From: Chromera velia
Taxonomy: Eukaryota; Sar; Chromeraceae
Reading direction: 5' to 3'
DNA: 52,552 nt
Assembly (NCBI GenBank): GCA_018398765.1
Contig: JAHBMJ010003815.1
Location: forward strand, 20,001-72,552
Below are positions 1 through 12,294 of the stretch, piece by piece (the stretch's first letter is position 1; the number at the start of each line of letters is the position of its first letter). The notes under the pieces are model-generated. The model ran no database searches. It worked only from the letters and a program-made list of their open reading frames with translations, and had not been told where the DNA came from. A program made the translations under genes and the position numbers.

Positions 1-8
1 GGAGCGGC

Positions 9-1929
9 ATGTCACAAGAGGAACCTGACGCCATGTCTGCACTTCAGTCGGCAAGGGTGGGTCCTCCCAGCAGTCGCACCCCCCTTCCCGTCTCTGTCGA
101 GGGCCCCTTCCCCACAGACTCCCCTCTGTACGGGCAAATGCAAATGCACGGGGGGAATGCTGCAAGGGGCGGTGACGGCTCTCCGATTGGGATTTTCCAC
201 ATGAATGGGGGGGGACCCGTGCTGCCTGATGGGGCCTTCACGGCCGCAGCGGCGGCGGGGTCGGGCCCCCCTCTTCCTCCTCAGGGTGTTGTCCCTGCAG
301 CAGCGAACGGTAGCCGTTCTGCAAATGGACGCGAGGGGGGGATGAAAGGGAAGAAGAAGAAGCAGAAAGGAAAGGCCGCAGCAGGAGAAGAGGACTCCGA
401 CGAAGAGGACGAAAGAGGCAGAGGGAGAATGTACCTAGAGGAGAGTGGAGAACCTGAGTCGGAGTTAGATACGGGAGAGGAAGAAGAGAAGCCTCGACCG
501 CCATCCGGGAGGCCGCAGAGGTGGGCAGGGAGGGAGGGATGTGTGTGATACATCGATCAGCTTTGTATGAGTCCCTTTTTCTGTACGTGGAAGTATTTCT
601 TTCTGGCGCGGCACGATTCTCGGGTGCTGTGATCGTGTGTGTGTCGGTCCCTTCTGCCTGCCTGTCTGTCTGTCTCCAAACCTGGATTTGACTCTCGTTG
701 CTGCTTTCTTTGACAAATGCCTTGACTGTTAACCGCGTTTCGTCTACCTCCGTTTTTCCTCTCCTGGTTTTCCTTCTGTGTTCTTCCTTGACTGCAGAGA
801 GTTTCTCCGGAAGAAGGAAGCGCCTGGTAAGTTTCTTTGTATTTCTTCGATGGAACGGGAATTCAAAACAGGCAGGCGGGGATCTTTTGTTCTTCCACAG
901 GCTCCCTCAGTCCGTGACCGACTGCCTGACTGGCTGGTTGAGGGATTGACTGAAAGCTTTTTGTTTTTTTGTGTCCTTCAGTTCCTTCTTCTTTCTCCTT
1001 GCTGCACTTTTTCCACCTCACCCCTTCTCCCTCTGTGCGTGCATTTCGTTCTCTCTGCTCTCTCCGTCTCTTTCTGTTTTGCGCAGCTTCTCCGGACGGC
1101 AGCACTTGGGGGAACCTGTTCGCCATGTGCTGCGTGAGTAGGCCGGCCAAGCAGACGCCAATCCTCGACAAGGCGAGAGGGGATGCGAGTGCGGTGTTTG
1201 GAACAGGTCTGTCTGTTTCTTTCTCTCTCTCTCTCTCTCTCCCGCGGTCTCTCCGGTCTCTCTTTCTCTTTCTCTGCCTGCCTGCCTGTCTGTCCGTCTG
1301 CCCCTCTCTCTGAAAAGAAGAAAAAAGAAAACAAGAAGTTAAATAGTCTGTCAGCTGTCTGTTGAAAGGAAGGAAAAACGGCAGAACGATGCAGTGTGTC
1401 TGGCTGGCTTTTTTGTGCGGCGACCACAATCTTAGTCTCTCTCTCCGTCTCTTTCCCTTCTCCACTATCGCTGTGAACTTCCGTGCATGTGTGCGTGGAG
1501 CGACCAGACTGTACTTCTCAAATCAGTGGAACAAAAAACTTTTCCCCCGTTCCTCCTTCAGGTCTCTTTGGAGGTTTCGCTCCTTCATCCGCTTCTTCTG
1601 CCGGCCAGACAGGGGGACGAGGAAGCGGCGGGGGGGGCGGAGAGAAATCACCCGCAGCTGCAGCCTTCGCAATGGGCATCGCAGCCGAGTCTTCGGAAAG
1701 CTCCAGCAGCAGCGGGAGCGCTATCAGTGAGAGCGCAGAGAGTGGGCCAGTCAGAAGGGGGCGGCCTGGTGGGGGGGACGAGAGTCGTCGCAGCGCTCCG
1801 GCGTCTCGCACGGAGTCTCTGAGTGGAGACGGGGAGGACGGAGGGAAGAAGAAGAAGAAGAAAATGGTTGAGCAAGAGGAAGAAGAAGAAGAAGAGGAAC
1901 CAGAGAGAACTGCGAGAACCGCAAGGTGA
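9..1929 (+). CDS. Unidentified low-complexity acidic protein (4 exons, may start upstream of window)
   Basis: I do not recognise a family. Four exons join in phase: 9-520, 798-826, 1087-1206 and 1562-1929, with GT-AG introns and phases 2, 1 and 1, giving about 342 residues and a TGA at 1927. The third junction is well supported: ..AVFGTG runs into LFGGFAPSS across a phase-1 intron. The protein is Gly/Ser/Ala-rich, with two Lys-rich runs (GKKKKQKGK near residue 115; a K6 run late) each followed by Glu/Asp-rich stretches, which suggests a disordered nuclear or RNA-associated protein (inference). The local VFGTGLFGGF looks like FG-repeat sequence but is far too little to call a nucleoporin. The ATG at 9 is the first in the window, so the true 5' end may lie outside it. 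An alternative is that 1926 is a donor (GCAAG/gtgaca) and the gene continues. Confidence 0.55.
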
Positions 1930-2978
1930 CAGAGAACGAAGAGAATGGTGAGACAATTTCAGTTTTTGTCCTTTTTTCTCACTTGAAAAAGAAGGTGAGA
2001 GAAGAGAAGGAGAGAGAGAGCAGCAAGATGATTTCTCTTTCTGCCTCGGATCGGTTCCGCCGGACCTTTCAATCAACTCTCTTTTTACCCACGAGGCAAG
2101 ATAGAAACAACATGCCTCCCCTCCTGACTGACTTTGCAGCTGAGGCAACGATTGGCCAGTTCAATTCCTCTGCTTCCTTTCCTGTCTGTCTGCTTGAAAG
2201 ATCTGCAAGACTTCGCAGATCAATGAGGGCCTCAACCCTCTGCCTTTTTTTCTTCTGGCAGTCCTTTCGATTTGATTTGTCGGTCGAGTGGGGTCAGCCT
2301 TTTTGTTTAGAAGAAGCAAGAACAACAAGCAGAGAAGCAGCGCTGTCGGGCGCCCTCCCTTGTTCTTTCCTTCCCGCAATCTTCTTTCTGATTTAACAGA
2401 TTCGCTCGGTCAGCTGTTCCCATTGTGCTCCCTCGCACACGAGGAGCTCGTCATTTTCTGGAGCAGCGAGCGTTCGAGAAAATCGCAACAAAAATGCGGC
2501 AACCTGGTTGTTCCCTCCGTCGTGATGATTGCTGGCGGTTCTTGTTTTGTCGGTTTGTCTGACTTTAGCTTAGCCGCATCTGTCTGCTGTCTGAATAACG
2601 AGGCAATGCCGTGCTGTCGTTTGCCTCTGCCACGTGTATATTTATCATACAGTCCAGGGCATGTTTGTGTCGTACTGGAGTCGCTCAGCAGAATTCAATG
2701 AGTGGAGGAAAAGAAGGTCTAGAGGGGAATGCAGACACAAAGAGGATGGGACGAGAATTCATTTCTTCTTCTGCACGCGTGTTCTTGTTGTCCTTCATGA
2801 CCACTGCGTATGTTTTTTTTTGTGTCATTAATAATTGTTCAAAAGGGAATATCGATAGATTCTTTTCTCTCTCTCGATGTGGCTGTCGAAGAGGAGGGGG
2901 CCTAAGACAAGGAGGAAGGCAGGGAGGCTGAAGAAGATTGGAGGCAGGTTCTGACTCACTTTGCATAGCTCGCTGTCA

Positions 2979-3012
<34 letters not shown>

Positions 3013-3813
3013 TCTGTCTTGAGTCTCAACGGCGAAGGCAGTGGAAGAAAGGTAAAGTGGGTGGGAGGGGAGGAAGGTTCGATCAGGGACTAGACCTGTT
3101 GAGCTTTCCTCGCTCCTTCCGGTTGGCGTTGCTCCACCGCCGTGTCGCTGTCACTTTGGGTGGGTGTGTCTGTGTGAGAGAGAGAGGGAATGTCTGACAG
3201 AAAGGATTGGAAAGGACCGATTCGTTTCGGAACATTAGGTCAGTGAGAGAGACGGACAGGGAGGAGGGTGACTGAGGAACCCAACCAACCAGGCAGCCTG
3301 CATGTGTGGAGGTGTTCTTTTTGTTTGTGTGTGGAAGAAAGAGGGTCCGGCTGGTCTGTGTTTTTTTGGGGGGGAGAAACGAAGAACAAAATGCAGCTCG
3401 TTTCCATTGGCTCTTCCCTTCTTCGGTGCCCTCTACTCTCTCTTCTCTCTTGAAATTCACTCTCAGTAACTAACGCTGATTGACTTGGCCCTTTTCACGC
3501 TCGAGTGTGTGAGGGGAAAATTCGTCTTTTCTTTCTCTTTCTCAAATTCAGTCTGTGACTGCGTGTATGTCTGTGTGTCAGTACTTTTTTAGAACGTCGA
3601 CGCAATTAGAAAGTGTGTGAAAATGCTGCAGGTAGACAAGGCAGACAGAAGCAGAAAGGCGACAATTTCTTCTCTTCTGCAGTCTGACAGTTTGCCTCTG
3701 TGTGTATCATTAGACTTAAGTTTTGATGGGGGAAAGAGGGGAAGATGCCTCTTCTCTCTGTGCGTGTCAGCGATGCAGGTTTGGTGTGTAAGGAGTTGGG
3801 CTTGTGTACGTGA

Positions 3814-3846
<33 letters not shown>

Positions 3847-4554
3847 GATGAGTAACGAGGGTCTTGTGTGTAAAGAGTTGGTCCTTTACGTCTAGCGTCA
3901 GGGACGCTGTGTGTAAGAGCAACGGAGACTTGGACAGATCTAGAGCACGGTAAGTGCACAGCAGACACGCTATTTGCGTGAGGAAGAGAGGTCTCGCAAC
4001 AAAACACAACGAGACCGGAGGAGTCGATCAGTGAACTCACTCTACAGACAGACTGCGTGTGTGAGTAACGGAGATCCATTGCGCACAAAAAATGGCAATG
4101 CGTTTGCGCGTGAAAGCGAGACGGTGGGTGGAATGAACGAAGAGCTTGTGTGTGAGTACCTGTGTGAGTGGGTGGATCAGCGGCTAAGGGATTGCGTTCG
4201 CTTGATTGTGTGTGGTGCGCTGTGTGGCGCGCTGTGTGCAGCAGCTTGGGACCGTGAGTGGGAAACACCGAAGGGAATCCTCTTGTCCTTCACCTGCATG
4301 CCCTTTTCCTTGATACCAAGAACCCGTGACCGACAGTCTGACCAACTTTAGGCACACCACAAAAATGAAACACCAAAAAGCGGCTTTAAAGGCCCTCACT
4401 GCTATCCATGCACTTGCTTTGGATGCATCCACAGAAGCGAGTCTTTAAGTGACTGAATTGAATTTAGAATTGAATGACAATTTCTTTTCTTTCAAGCCCA
4501 AAGCGGGCAAAGAATTCATAATAGAAATTTCTGCTGTCACAGCCTGCTGACTGG
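1930..4554. other. Gene-free stretch with microsatellites
   Basis: I see no convincing exon here. The reading frames that are open are short, cysteine/serine/leucine-rich and have no plausible splice partners. The stretch contains two (TG)n tracts, 2979-3012 and 3817-3846, and many CT- or GT-rich simple sequences. Part of it may be the 3' untranslated region of the gene ending at 1929. Confidence 0.5.
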
Positions 4555-4562
4555 CCCGCTGA

Positions 4563-4800
4563 CTAGGCGCCGGCTAGAGAAAAAAAAAAGAAAAAAAATA
4601 AGCGATTTGAGGAGATTTTTTTTTTTTCTTTTTTTTTTTTTACTTTTCAACCCTGAACAACACTTAGCAACAGTTGTGCAACACACAAACAACACTTGTA
4701 CAACACTTGAACAACAGTTGTTTGACTAATACAGAAAAAAAAAAGAAAAAAAGTAAAGGGTTTGGGGGGATCTTTTTTTTTTTCTCTAGCTGGCGCCTAG
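4563..4800. mobile_element. hAT-type MITE, copy 1
   Basis: A 238-bp element starts CTAGGCGCCGGCTAGAG and ends with its near-perfect reverse complement (CTCTAGCTGGCGCCTAG). It is flanked by a perfect 8-bp direct repeat CCCGCTGA at 4555-4562 and 4801-4808. The 8-bp duplication with short terminal inverted repeats is the hallmark of the hAT superfamily. Inside, A/T homopolymer arms flank a cluster of CAACAGTTG / CAACACTTG motifs, which look like transposase-binding subterminal repeats. There is no coding capacity, so this is a non-autonomous MITE. Confidence 0.88.
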
Positions 4801-5025
4801 CCCGCTGAGAATCTGCGTACAGCGCACTGCACTGGCACGCGGATCTATATTTACACATGTAATCATATGTATATCATTGTATAATCATTATATGTTATTC
4901 AAGTGTAATTGTATAGTTGGATTCTGATCTTATAATCTTAGTATTTTTAAGACTATTTTGACATTCAAGTTATATGACCTTAATTGTCATGAAGCAGCGT
5001 AGAAGCAACATCGCTCATGTGCAAG

Positions 5026-5255
5026 CTAGGTGTCGGCTAAAGAAAAAAAAAAGAAAAAAAATAAGCGATCCTAGAAGCGATCAGAGGAGATTTTTCTTTT
5101 TTACCTTCAACAACCCCTAACAACAGTTGTTAACAGTTGTGCAACACATGAACAACACTTGTACAACAGTTGAACAACAGTTGTTTGACCGAAAAAGAAA
5201 AAAAAAATAAAGAGTCTGGAGGGATCTTTTTTTTTTTTCTTTTGCCGATGCCTAG
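5026..5255. mobile_element. hAT-type MITE, copy 2
   Basis: A 230-bp sister of the element at 4563 lies in the same orientation. Its ends are CTAGGTGTCGGCTAAAG and CTTTTGCCGATGCCTAG, inverted with a few mismatches. A perfect 8-bp target duplication TGTGCAAG sits at 5018-5025 and 5256-5263. It has the same internal order: A-rich arm, GAGGAGATTTTT, a run of CAACAGTTG/CAACACTTG motifs, GGGATCTTTT arm. The ends have diverged from copy 1 more than the core. Confidence 0.88.
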
Positions 5256-5263
5256 TGTGCAAG

Positions 5264-6187
5264 CATGCTCTGTCATGCAGAAGTAGACAAATTTTTTTTA
5301 AAAAAAATGTAAGCCTAAGTGTTTAGCTATTAAAGTACCGAGTCTCTAACTAAGTCAGAGTCCGACTGCATGAGTCCATCATTGAACAATCTGCAGACAA
5401 TCTGTTTTCCATGTTATGACTTGTGAAACACTAAACGCCGATCATATGATAGCATAGGCCTAGTAGGCATCATGGCCCGATATCACCCAATGATGATAGT
5501 GACATCATGACATATCTGATGTGATAATGATGATGATGATGATCAATGCGTCTAAGCGCTTTCCCTATGCACCGCTTCCTTGCGCTTTCCCTAGTAGTGG
5601 GTTCTGAGTGGAAGCTGCACGTTAGCTACTACTAGCACGTAAGACATTTGGTATAGAGGCTATAGCATAGAGGCGGCATGTCAATCTACTGCTAATCTAG
5701 GTCCTATTCCTACAATGTTTTTAAAAATTTTTGTTGTAGTTTCATGCAGCTCAATTTAATATAATCTGCTGCCAGACTGCTGGACTTAACTCAAATATAG
5801 TCCAGAGCGAGCTTACATTAGATGAGACATTAGAATCCATTTACAGCGGAAGGTGAAAGTCTAGTTAAAAGAAATCAATATCAATGAATGTTTCTCTCAC
5901 CTGGCGTCTGAGTCTTATGCACTCACGCCACTTACCGCAGCCCCTTCTAGAGCCCCCTGGAACATCAATCCTATCTGCCAGGACACGGAAGTCACTTTTG
6001 AAGCTGTCAAAATACCCATAATGACCCTTCTTTAGTTATTTTGTCCTCTTCAGAAAGCCATTGTGCACGACCAATTTAATTAAGAGGACACGCTAGGTCA
6101 AAATCATTCGATATCGATCCGACTATAGCCCTGACACCCCGACAGGCCCCTGATCCACATTCACACAACCTCTCGCCCCCTCGATCC
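5264..6187. other. AT-rich gene-free stretch with a dispersed-repeat remnant
   Basis: No coding exon is evident. It holds a (GAT)n tract near 5527-5542. The motif AATGCGTCTAAGCGCTTTCC at 5545 and GGAAGCTGCACGT near 5610 both recur, slightly altered, inside the CTAGG-ended element at 47726-48156, so part of this stretch is probably an old relative of that element. Confidence 0.45.
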
Positions 6188-7880
6188 TCAACAGCCCCCC
6201 TTTCTGTTTTCGTCTGCCGGCGCCGAGAGTCCCCTGTCCCCTCCTGTGGTGTCCTCCGTGAGGGTCTCTCTATCTGCCTGCGCTTCGGCCTGAAAGCACA
6301 AACACAGAAATGGGAGGTATAAAGAAGGGCAGCTACCGGTGCCGGATAAAATTGTCAGACGTAGAAATGCAAATGGAAAGGTGCAATCGAAACCGACAAT
6401 ACTTGTCTCTGACAGACACAAAAGCCTGGAGGGAAGCTGAGACAGAGAGTCGCACATGGAACTTCAAGGCAACCATTTGTATATGCCTCGGGCAGCGCAT
6501 GCGCCGCTGCTACTGTTGCTGCTGCTTCATTTGCTGCTAGAGGCGTCAGTTTGACTGAAGGTCTGCAACACGAAGGGCGGCCGTGCTTCTCCACAAAAGA
6601 GGGGAAACGGGACGCGGTGAGTCGGGGGCATCGTCGGACTGAGAAACATCGGGCATGAAGGGTGCAATGCCATGTATAAAGAGCCAGAGGCAGGGAGGAA
6701 ATCAGATGAAGGGACTGAGGCGGAACATCGGACTATCTTTCTCTTCCTCGCAACTCACTGACTGTTTCTCAATCTCATACACACGTATGCATATCTCCAT
6801 TCATATGTATTCATCTGCCGACATTGAATATCTCTGCAGACATCTCAGGCAGCCAATCAGGACAGAAATGTAGTCTTCACTTTGCCATCTTGTTCTCTGC
6901 TGGATCGATAATTACTCCACCTCCCACTGTGAGTCCCACAGTCTGTCTGTCTCGTCAGTCATCGATGTGTCGGGTTGGGCGTGGGGGGTCTGGAAAGAAC
7001 GGAAGTTCCGTTTTGTCTGTCTGTTTGCGCATACGCAAACGGGGTCAATCCTCGGCATAGTCACAACAGGGTGCATGAGCAACCCGGGGCGGCTGGTCGG
7101 CAAGGGGATCAGACGATAGCCCTGCATTCGTCACGAAGACGCGAACCAGCCAGCCATGGATGCCTTTTGTGCGTTTTACTCTCAGATTCCGAAAGTCTCG
7201 ACATAAGTGGCATTGATTAAATGTACCTTATTTTCGCCAAACTTGCCTGAAAGTTTTCTGTGGCAGTCCGGGTGCTTTTCCTTCTCATTCTGTTCAGATC
7301 GTTGCCAGCAGAGGACGACTGCAGAATCAAGACACACGGGATACAAGAATATTTATCGCCGGCAAGTGCGTATCGTCATTTTCATGTTCGTCCCGTTCTG
7401 TCTGCATTAGTTGGTACACTTCCTGACAGCTTTCCTTTTTCGGTGGCTAAAAAGACAAAAACGCAAGCAGACGTAAACAAAGACACAAGTCAATCAGGCT
7501 GCAAGATCGAGTCCATGGGAGGGAGGACAAGAGGGACTGTGAAGACGTGCAGGCATCTTCTATTAGTTTGCAGTCTTTCACTCGATATTCTTTCTGTTGA
7601 CCTCCACTCATTCGTCCTCAAGTCTGGTTGCATGCCTGCTTGCAAATCCATCTGTCTCCCTTTCTTTGTTGGTGTCACCGTGACTGTTCACCCCCCCTCA
7701 GCCAGGCCTCGTCTGCCTAGAGTACGGACAGCTCGACAGATGCGCAGTTTACACGAGAAGGACCGATGTACCCGTGTATGAATATGCAGGCTTTTTCCAT
7801 AAAAAGATGACCATATATGAGTACACAAGCCTTCACTGCCGTTCCTACAAAAAGAGAGAGGTGGAGAGCAGTCACAGGTC
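6188..7880 (-). CDS. Candidate exons of an unidentified minus-strand gene (3' part)
   Basis: Two segments look coding on the minus strand. The likely last exon is 6188-6289: acceptor TGCTTTCAG, then AEAQADRETLTED.. and a stop after GGC. An upstream exon starts at 6562 (acceptor GTTGCAG) with PSVKLTPLAANEAAATVAAA and ends near 6456-6474. A further possible exon lies about 7755-7855 after a CTCTTTTTGTAG acceptor. I could not join these in one phase, and no family is recognisable. They may continue the gene whose 5' exons are at 7971-9208, or be a separate gene. Confidence 0.3.
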
Positions 7881-7970
7881 ACCAGCGCAATATCATTTTC
7901 ACCTTGGCTCACGCCAAGAAGGAGACTCATATCCGTTTGTTTAATTCAGGTCTAAGCCCTCTCCACATAC

Positions 7971-9208
7971 CTGAATGCCCCCCTGGCTCGAGCTGCTTGC
8001 ACTGCCGGACGAGCTAGCAACCTGCGTCTGGGAGTCCCTGTGCTCTTTCAACAGAGCGTCCGATATCGAGAGGATCGTGCCTACATATTCATCGATGCAT
8101 ATGCAGGTGAGATTGAATCAATGACGCACGCATGCAAAACAAAAAAAAGAAAAGATGAGGCAGAAGAGCTGCATGGTTTGAATTACGAGCAGCGCAGTGA
8201 ACGTCTAGACGGCTGCTTCGGGGATGCTTTTGCGTGCTGGCGAAGGGTATACGAGGGAAGCGTTTCGACGTAGATTCGCATCGAGAGAACGATGATTGTT
8301 GGGGGGCAGAGAATTGAAACAAGACACGCAAAAATGTGGGAGGGAGGGAATTCGAAGGAAACCGTTTGCCATCAAAAAACAGTTTGACCAAAGCAACCAA
8401 GGCACGAACCTGCACAAGCTGTACGTTAAAAAAAAAAAGAGCTGACGGACCGAGCACCTGTCCATATGGATGCACTTTGAGTGCCTCGAGATCTGGTCCT
8501 TCGAGTAGTGCGTCACGCCTCTCAGGAAGGGGCCAATCTTCCAAATCCAGCGTGCAAGACCACTGAAATTCAAACAGAGACTCCCATTCGGCTGCGTCCG
8601 CAGACGCCTGCAGGCAGAAGCTTGGAAGAAGGAAATTCATCAAGTCACTTAATGCGTCAGCAAGTCCTTAATTGCAAGAAAGTTAGAGTGAGAAAGGAGA
8701 AAAAAACATAGACAGGAAGTCGCAAGACACAGAGAAACGAACAGGGTCGAAATGCAAAGTGGAGTGAGAAATAATTTCAGAAGCACAAACAGAATGAGAC
8801 TGCATCAACGAAAGCGCGAACAAAGAGAAAAAAACAGAAAAAGGGCGAGGAATCAAAGGAAAAAAAAAAACACGGGAGCGAGAAGAGCAAGAGAAGAGAG
8901 ATAACAGCGTACACCGGCCTGTCTGCAGATCTTGCTCCACCTCATTTTGTGCATGTTGCTCCTCAGTTAACGGGCACAACAGAGCAGCAACGTCGCTCCG
9001 TTTCATGCAGCTGTTCGACCCGTCATTTCTCCGGCGATGCACTTCCAACACCAACCTACCTGTCTCTGCTCTTCATTCGTCTGGCTCCTCTCTTTTCTTC
9101 GATGGACCTGCAGCTGCACTCATTCCATTGTTTGAAATTATTGGGACGAACGACTTACGGTCTTTTGCACGTTGCTTTGTTTAATTGCTTGACGACCGTG
9201 CGTTCCAT
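7971..9208 (-). CDS. Unidentified minus-strand gene, 5' exons
   Basis: The start ATG is at 9208 (MERTVVKQLNKATCKRP). Exons 9159-9208, 8915-9055 and 8458-8647 join in phase with donors GTAAGT, GTGTAC and GTGCTC. Exon 3 carries NFLLPSFCLQASADAAEWES and an acidic, hydrophobic-patterned tail. A fourth exon at 7971-8080 (Ser/Gly-rich, SSSGSASSSSQGGIQ, donor GTATGT) is very likely coding. Its phase does not match exon 3 directly, so a small exon is probably missing between them. No domain is recognised. The acceptor of exon 3 (CATTAAG) has a CTAAC branch-point-like site about 28 nt upstream. Confidence 0.45.
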
Positions 9209-9781
9209 TCGTGGAGAGGGTTAGGCATGGTTAGGCGAAAAATGGCGGCCCACTTTTTCGAAAAGAAACCCAGCTAGGACCTTGATTTGTCTTTTCCGCC
9301 CTCCTTCCCTTTTTGGTCCTTTGTTTCTGTCCGTCTACGTGCTAAAATTTTCTCTGTGACGTCCCTTTAGAGCTTTCCCAGACCCTTTGTGTCTCTTTTA
9401 CAGCTTGCAGACCAAAAAATTGACATCTAAGTGACTGATCTAACCTACCTGTGTCCTTTTCTCCTCCTGTCTTCTCTTCTGACTGACCCGCCGCGAGAAC
9501 GAAGCAACCAAAACACAGACAGACTACATGTTATTCTCTTTTTCTTCTTTTTCTTTTACACACCAAAAGCGTCTACAACTCCCGACAGGCTTTTCCAGGG
9601 ACAGGCCATATGTTCCTCTTTTTTAGACAGACAGACAGACACAGAGCGAGACAGACAAGCAGAAAAACTCGATCGCACCTCGGTCCTTCCTTCCCACCGT
9701 TTGAGCTCCATCTGAATACCGCAATCTCCCCCCCCCCTCTGTCGAAGTGGTTGTGTTCAATCGTGATGCCCTGCACAAAAG

Positions 9782-9820
<39 letters not shown>

Positions 9821-10588
9821 AGGGAGAGGGAGGAAGAGAGGGAGGGAGGGAGGGAGGGAGAGAGGGAGAGTAGTACGTGCGGGCGCGAATCAAAAATACT
9901 ACTAAGCATTTTGCTCCTTTACCCCCCCACACAAACACGTACAATGCAGACGCGCAGACAAACACCCTGCATAATTTAGCATTTTCTTCTTGTTGGATAC
10001 TTTACCTTTCTTCTCCCTCTCTTTTTCCTTTCGTAGACGGAAGGATGGACAGCCATTCAGACAGAGAGACGGCAGACAACACCGTTTTCTTCTCTTTCTT
10101 CTTTTTAACAGAATCGCAGAAAGACTGGCGAAGAGAAGGAAAGACAGAGAAGCTCATTCTCAAACTTCGTTCATTAAAAATTACGGACACAAAAAAGACA
10201 AAAAGACCTTCCAACCTGAAGAGCTTGAAGAGCGTCCTCGAAACACTGAAATCCTGGGATTGCGAAGTCACAAGGAGGGGCACCAGCCACCCTGGAGACT
10301 CGGCTCGTGTACTGTTTCCAGCGTTCCTCACACTGCATGCAGGGACAAATGAAAAAGAAAGACATCTTCTATGGGTCACCCCGGAGAACCCATCCGCGTC
10401 CATCGGCACTTTTCGTATCCTGATTCTTCTTTGGAATGTGAAAAGGAAAACAAGAAAACCACACGCAGAGAAGGCAACACATCAGCACTGACGAAGGAGA
10501 GGAAAAAGCATTGCCAACAGTCACTCGATCATGAACCAACCCTCCCCACACCCATGCGAGCTTCCCCTGCAATTAGGAATGTCTCTCC
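9209..10588. other. Gene-free stretch with GA-rich microsatellite
   Basis: A purine tract (GA)n/(GGGA)n at 9785-9870 dominates. A 204-codon plus-strand frame at 9877-10491 is open, but it has no domain, lies downstream of a minus-strand gene and has biased Lys/Thr/Ser composition, so I do not call it a gene. Confidence 0.45.
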
Positions 10589-12294
10589 TCAAACTGATTC
10601 TGAGAGACCAACCTCTTTCAAAGGGAGGCCGTCTGGCACTTCATGCTGCAAAAAACGTATGAGCTCGTCGAGGCTCTCCCCAGACCCTTCCGAGAGGTTA
10701 GTCAGGGGCCTCAGAGGCGGTCGTGAAGGATCGGCAGCAGAGCGATCTCGCAGCAAGTCGGAGGCCAACAGACGGCTCGCACAGTCTCTCTCGGATGAAT
10801 CCCAGGCAAAGCATCCAGCCAAAAAGTCCGTAAGACTCTCATAGCGCTCTCCCTCCCAACCCGCGGGACAGCCTAAATAGGCCCCGATTGACCCCTTTCT
10901 TCCTTGTCTGCACAGAACTTTCTCTCCTTTTCCTCTCCTCTCTACGCACACTTTCATAAGGAAGGTCTTGAGATGCTCATCTGTGACTCGATCAATGAAA
11001 GACTGCGGAGGAAGCCCAATCGAATCGACCGTCTGGAGCAATGTGTTTTCGTCATCTGTCTCCGTCTCCCCCCTCAAGAACAACGCCTGACCATCCCGAA
11101 CCATCTCTGCAACCAGAACCCCTAAACTCCAAATGTCCAGTCCAGATGAGAAGGGAGGCACAAGAGGGCGGACCTCAGGTGCCTCGTATCCTGGGGATCC
11201 TTTCGGCCCCGAGCTGCTGCCCCCCTCTCAGGCCCCTCTGTCCCCGCCACCTGTGCACTCAGGTCGTCCTCGGAGCAGAACCGCGAGATGCCCATATCGA
11301 TCAACTTTGCATTTCCTTCTGCGTCTACCATCACATTTGCTGGCTTCTGCACAAAGAGTTGATTTGGAGAACGAAGCTGTACACTACACACATCGAGGGA
11401 ACGAGTCTGGTTCAACAGAAGAAATTCATTCGATGCGGCCTTACAGGAGGTCGCAGGAGGTCCAGCCTACGTACATACAACACAGCTTCCAGGATCGACG
11501 AAAATGGAAAGCCAGGCCGGCCCCAGAAATTTCAGAAAACAGACGTCATCTTTGAATGTTCGCATATCACTGTCCAAGCCAGACAAAAAGGATCACAAGA
11601 GTTGTGTGAGACGGGTGAAAAAATTAAAGGCCTAACAACGGAAAAGAATAGTGAAGGTTCGCAAGAGAAAGTGAATCGAAAGGCACCAGATCAAGAAGAC
11701 AAAACTCCGATCGACTGACAATATCTCGGTGCTGCAAGTTCCTCCGATGAATGAATTCCAGGCCCCCCAGTAAAGAGCGACAGCTCCCACAGACGCCCTC
11801 GCCTCGTTGGTCAACGGGGATCCGAGACAAACTCTCAATGATTTCTTCTTGAAGAACCTCCATGTAGATGTATCTGCAAGGAAAGAATATAGAATTAAAG
11901 GGAGGTGTGAACGCATGTCAGCATGTACAACACCGCTCGTGTGGAATCTTGCGGGGTAGACTGACACGGATACGCCGTCAAAGCTGGGGCGTCGAGTGAC
12001 CGTGACGTTTCCGGATGCTCTCCGAGTCCTTTTGATGGTGGTGAGTTGTGCAAGACTTCGGATCCTTTTTCCATTCTGTAGCACCTCTACGAGCTTTACG
12101 GTCGAGAACTCTGTCCTTTTCCGAACACAAAAGAGCGCTGCCACATCCTGGGCAGCCTCTTTTGCAGTTTCAAGATCTCTGAACACATTTTGCAATTCTT
12201 TTCGAGCGAACCGCTGCCCTGCGCTGTCTTCTACAAGAACAACAGTTGCGCTGCCTCCGCTGTCAAGATGCCTCACCGATGTGAAGGTGTCCAT
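10589..12294 (-). CDS. Ser/Thr protein kinase with DMG motif; reading frame broken
   Basis: Phosphotransfer enzyme fold on the minus strand. Exon 1 from the ATG at 12294 holds the N-lobe: LDSGGSATVVLV (glycine loop, first Gly replaced by Asp) and FARKEL (catalytic Lys). Exon 2 (11720-11873) has YIYMEVLQEE (hinge) and ends in LQHRDI at a GTCAGT donor. Exon 3 (10589-11346) continues KPANVMVDAEGN, then LIDMGIS, so DFG is DMG. It goes on to PGYEAPEV, DIWSLGVLVAEM and a final helix with RDCASRLLA. The HRD Asp, the Lys and Asn of KPAN, and the DMG Asp are intact. Two problems remain. No GT donor in the right phase joins exon 1 (..VLQNGKRI) to exon 2, and between AGT and PGY the frame shifts by one base at a run of six G (11220-11225). 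One extra G there would restore the frame. It is either an assembly error or a decaying gene. Confidence 0.75.

Noticed and set aside
1195-1240. FG-nucleoporin assignment for the first gene
   Set aside because: A single VFGTGLFGGF match at an exon junction; no repeated FG motifs elsewhere.
863-1465. 200-codon minus-strand ORF
   Set aside because: Runs through CT-rich introns of the plus-strand gene; Arg/Glu-rich run is translated microsatellite.
9877-10491. 204-codon plus-strand ORF
   Set aside because: No domain, biased Lys/Thr/Ser composition, antisense to and just past the kinase 3' end, no good start context.
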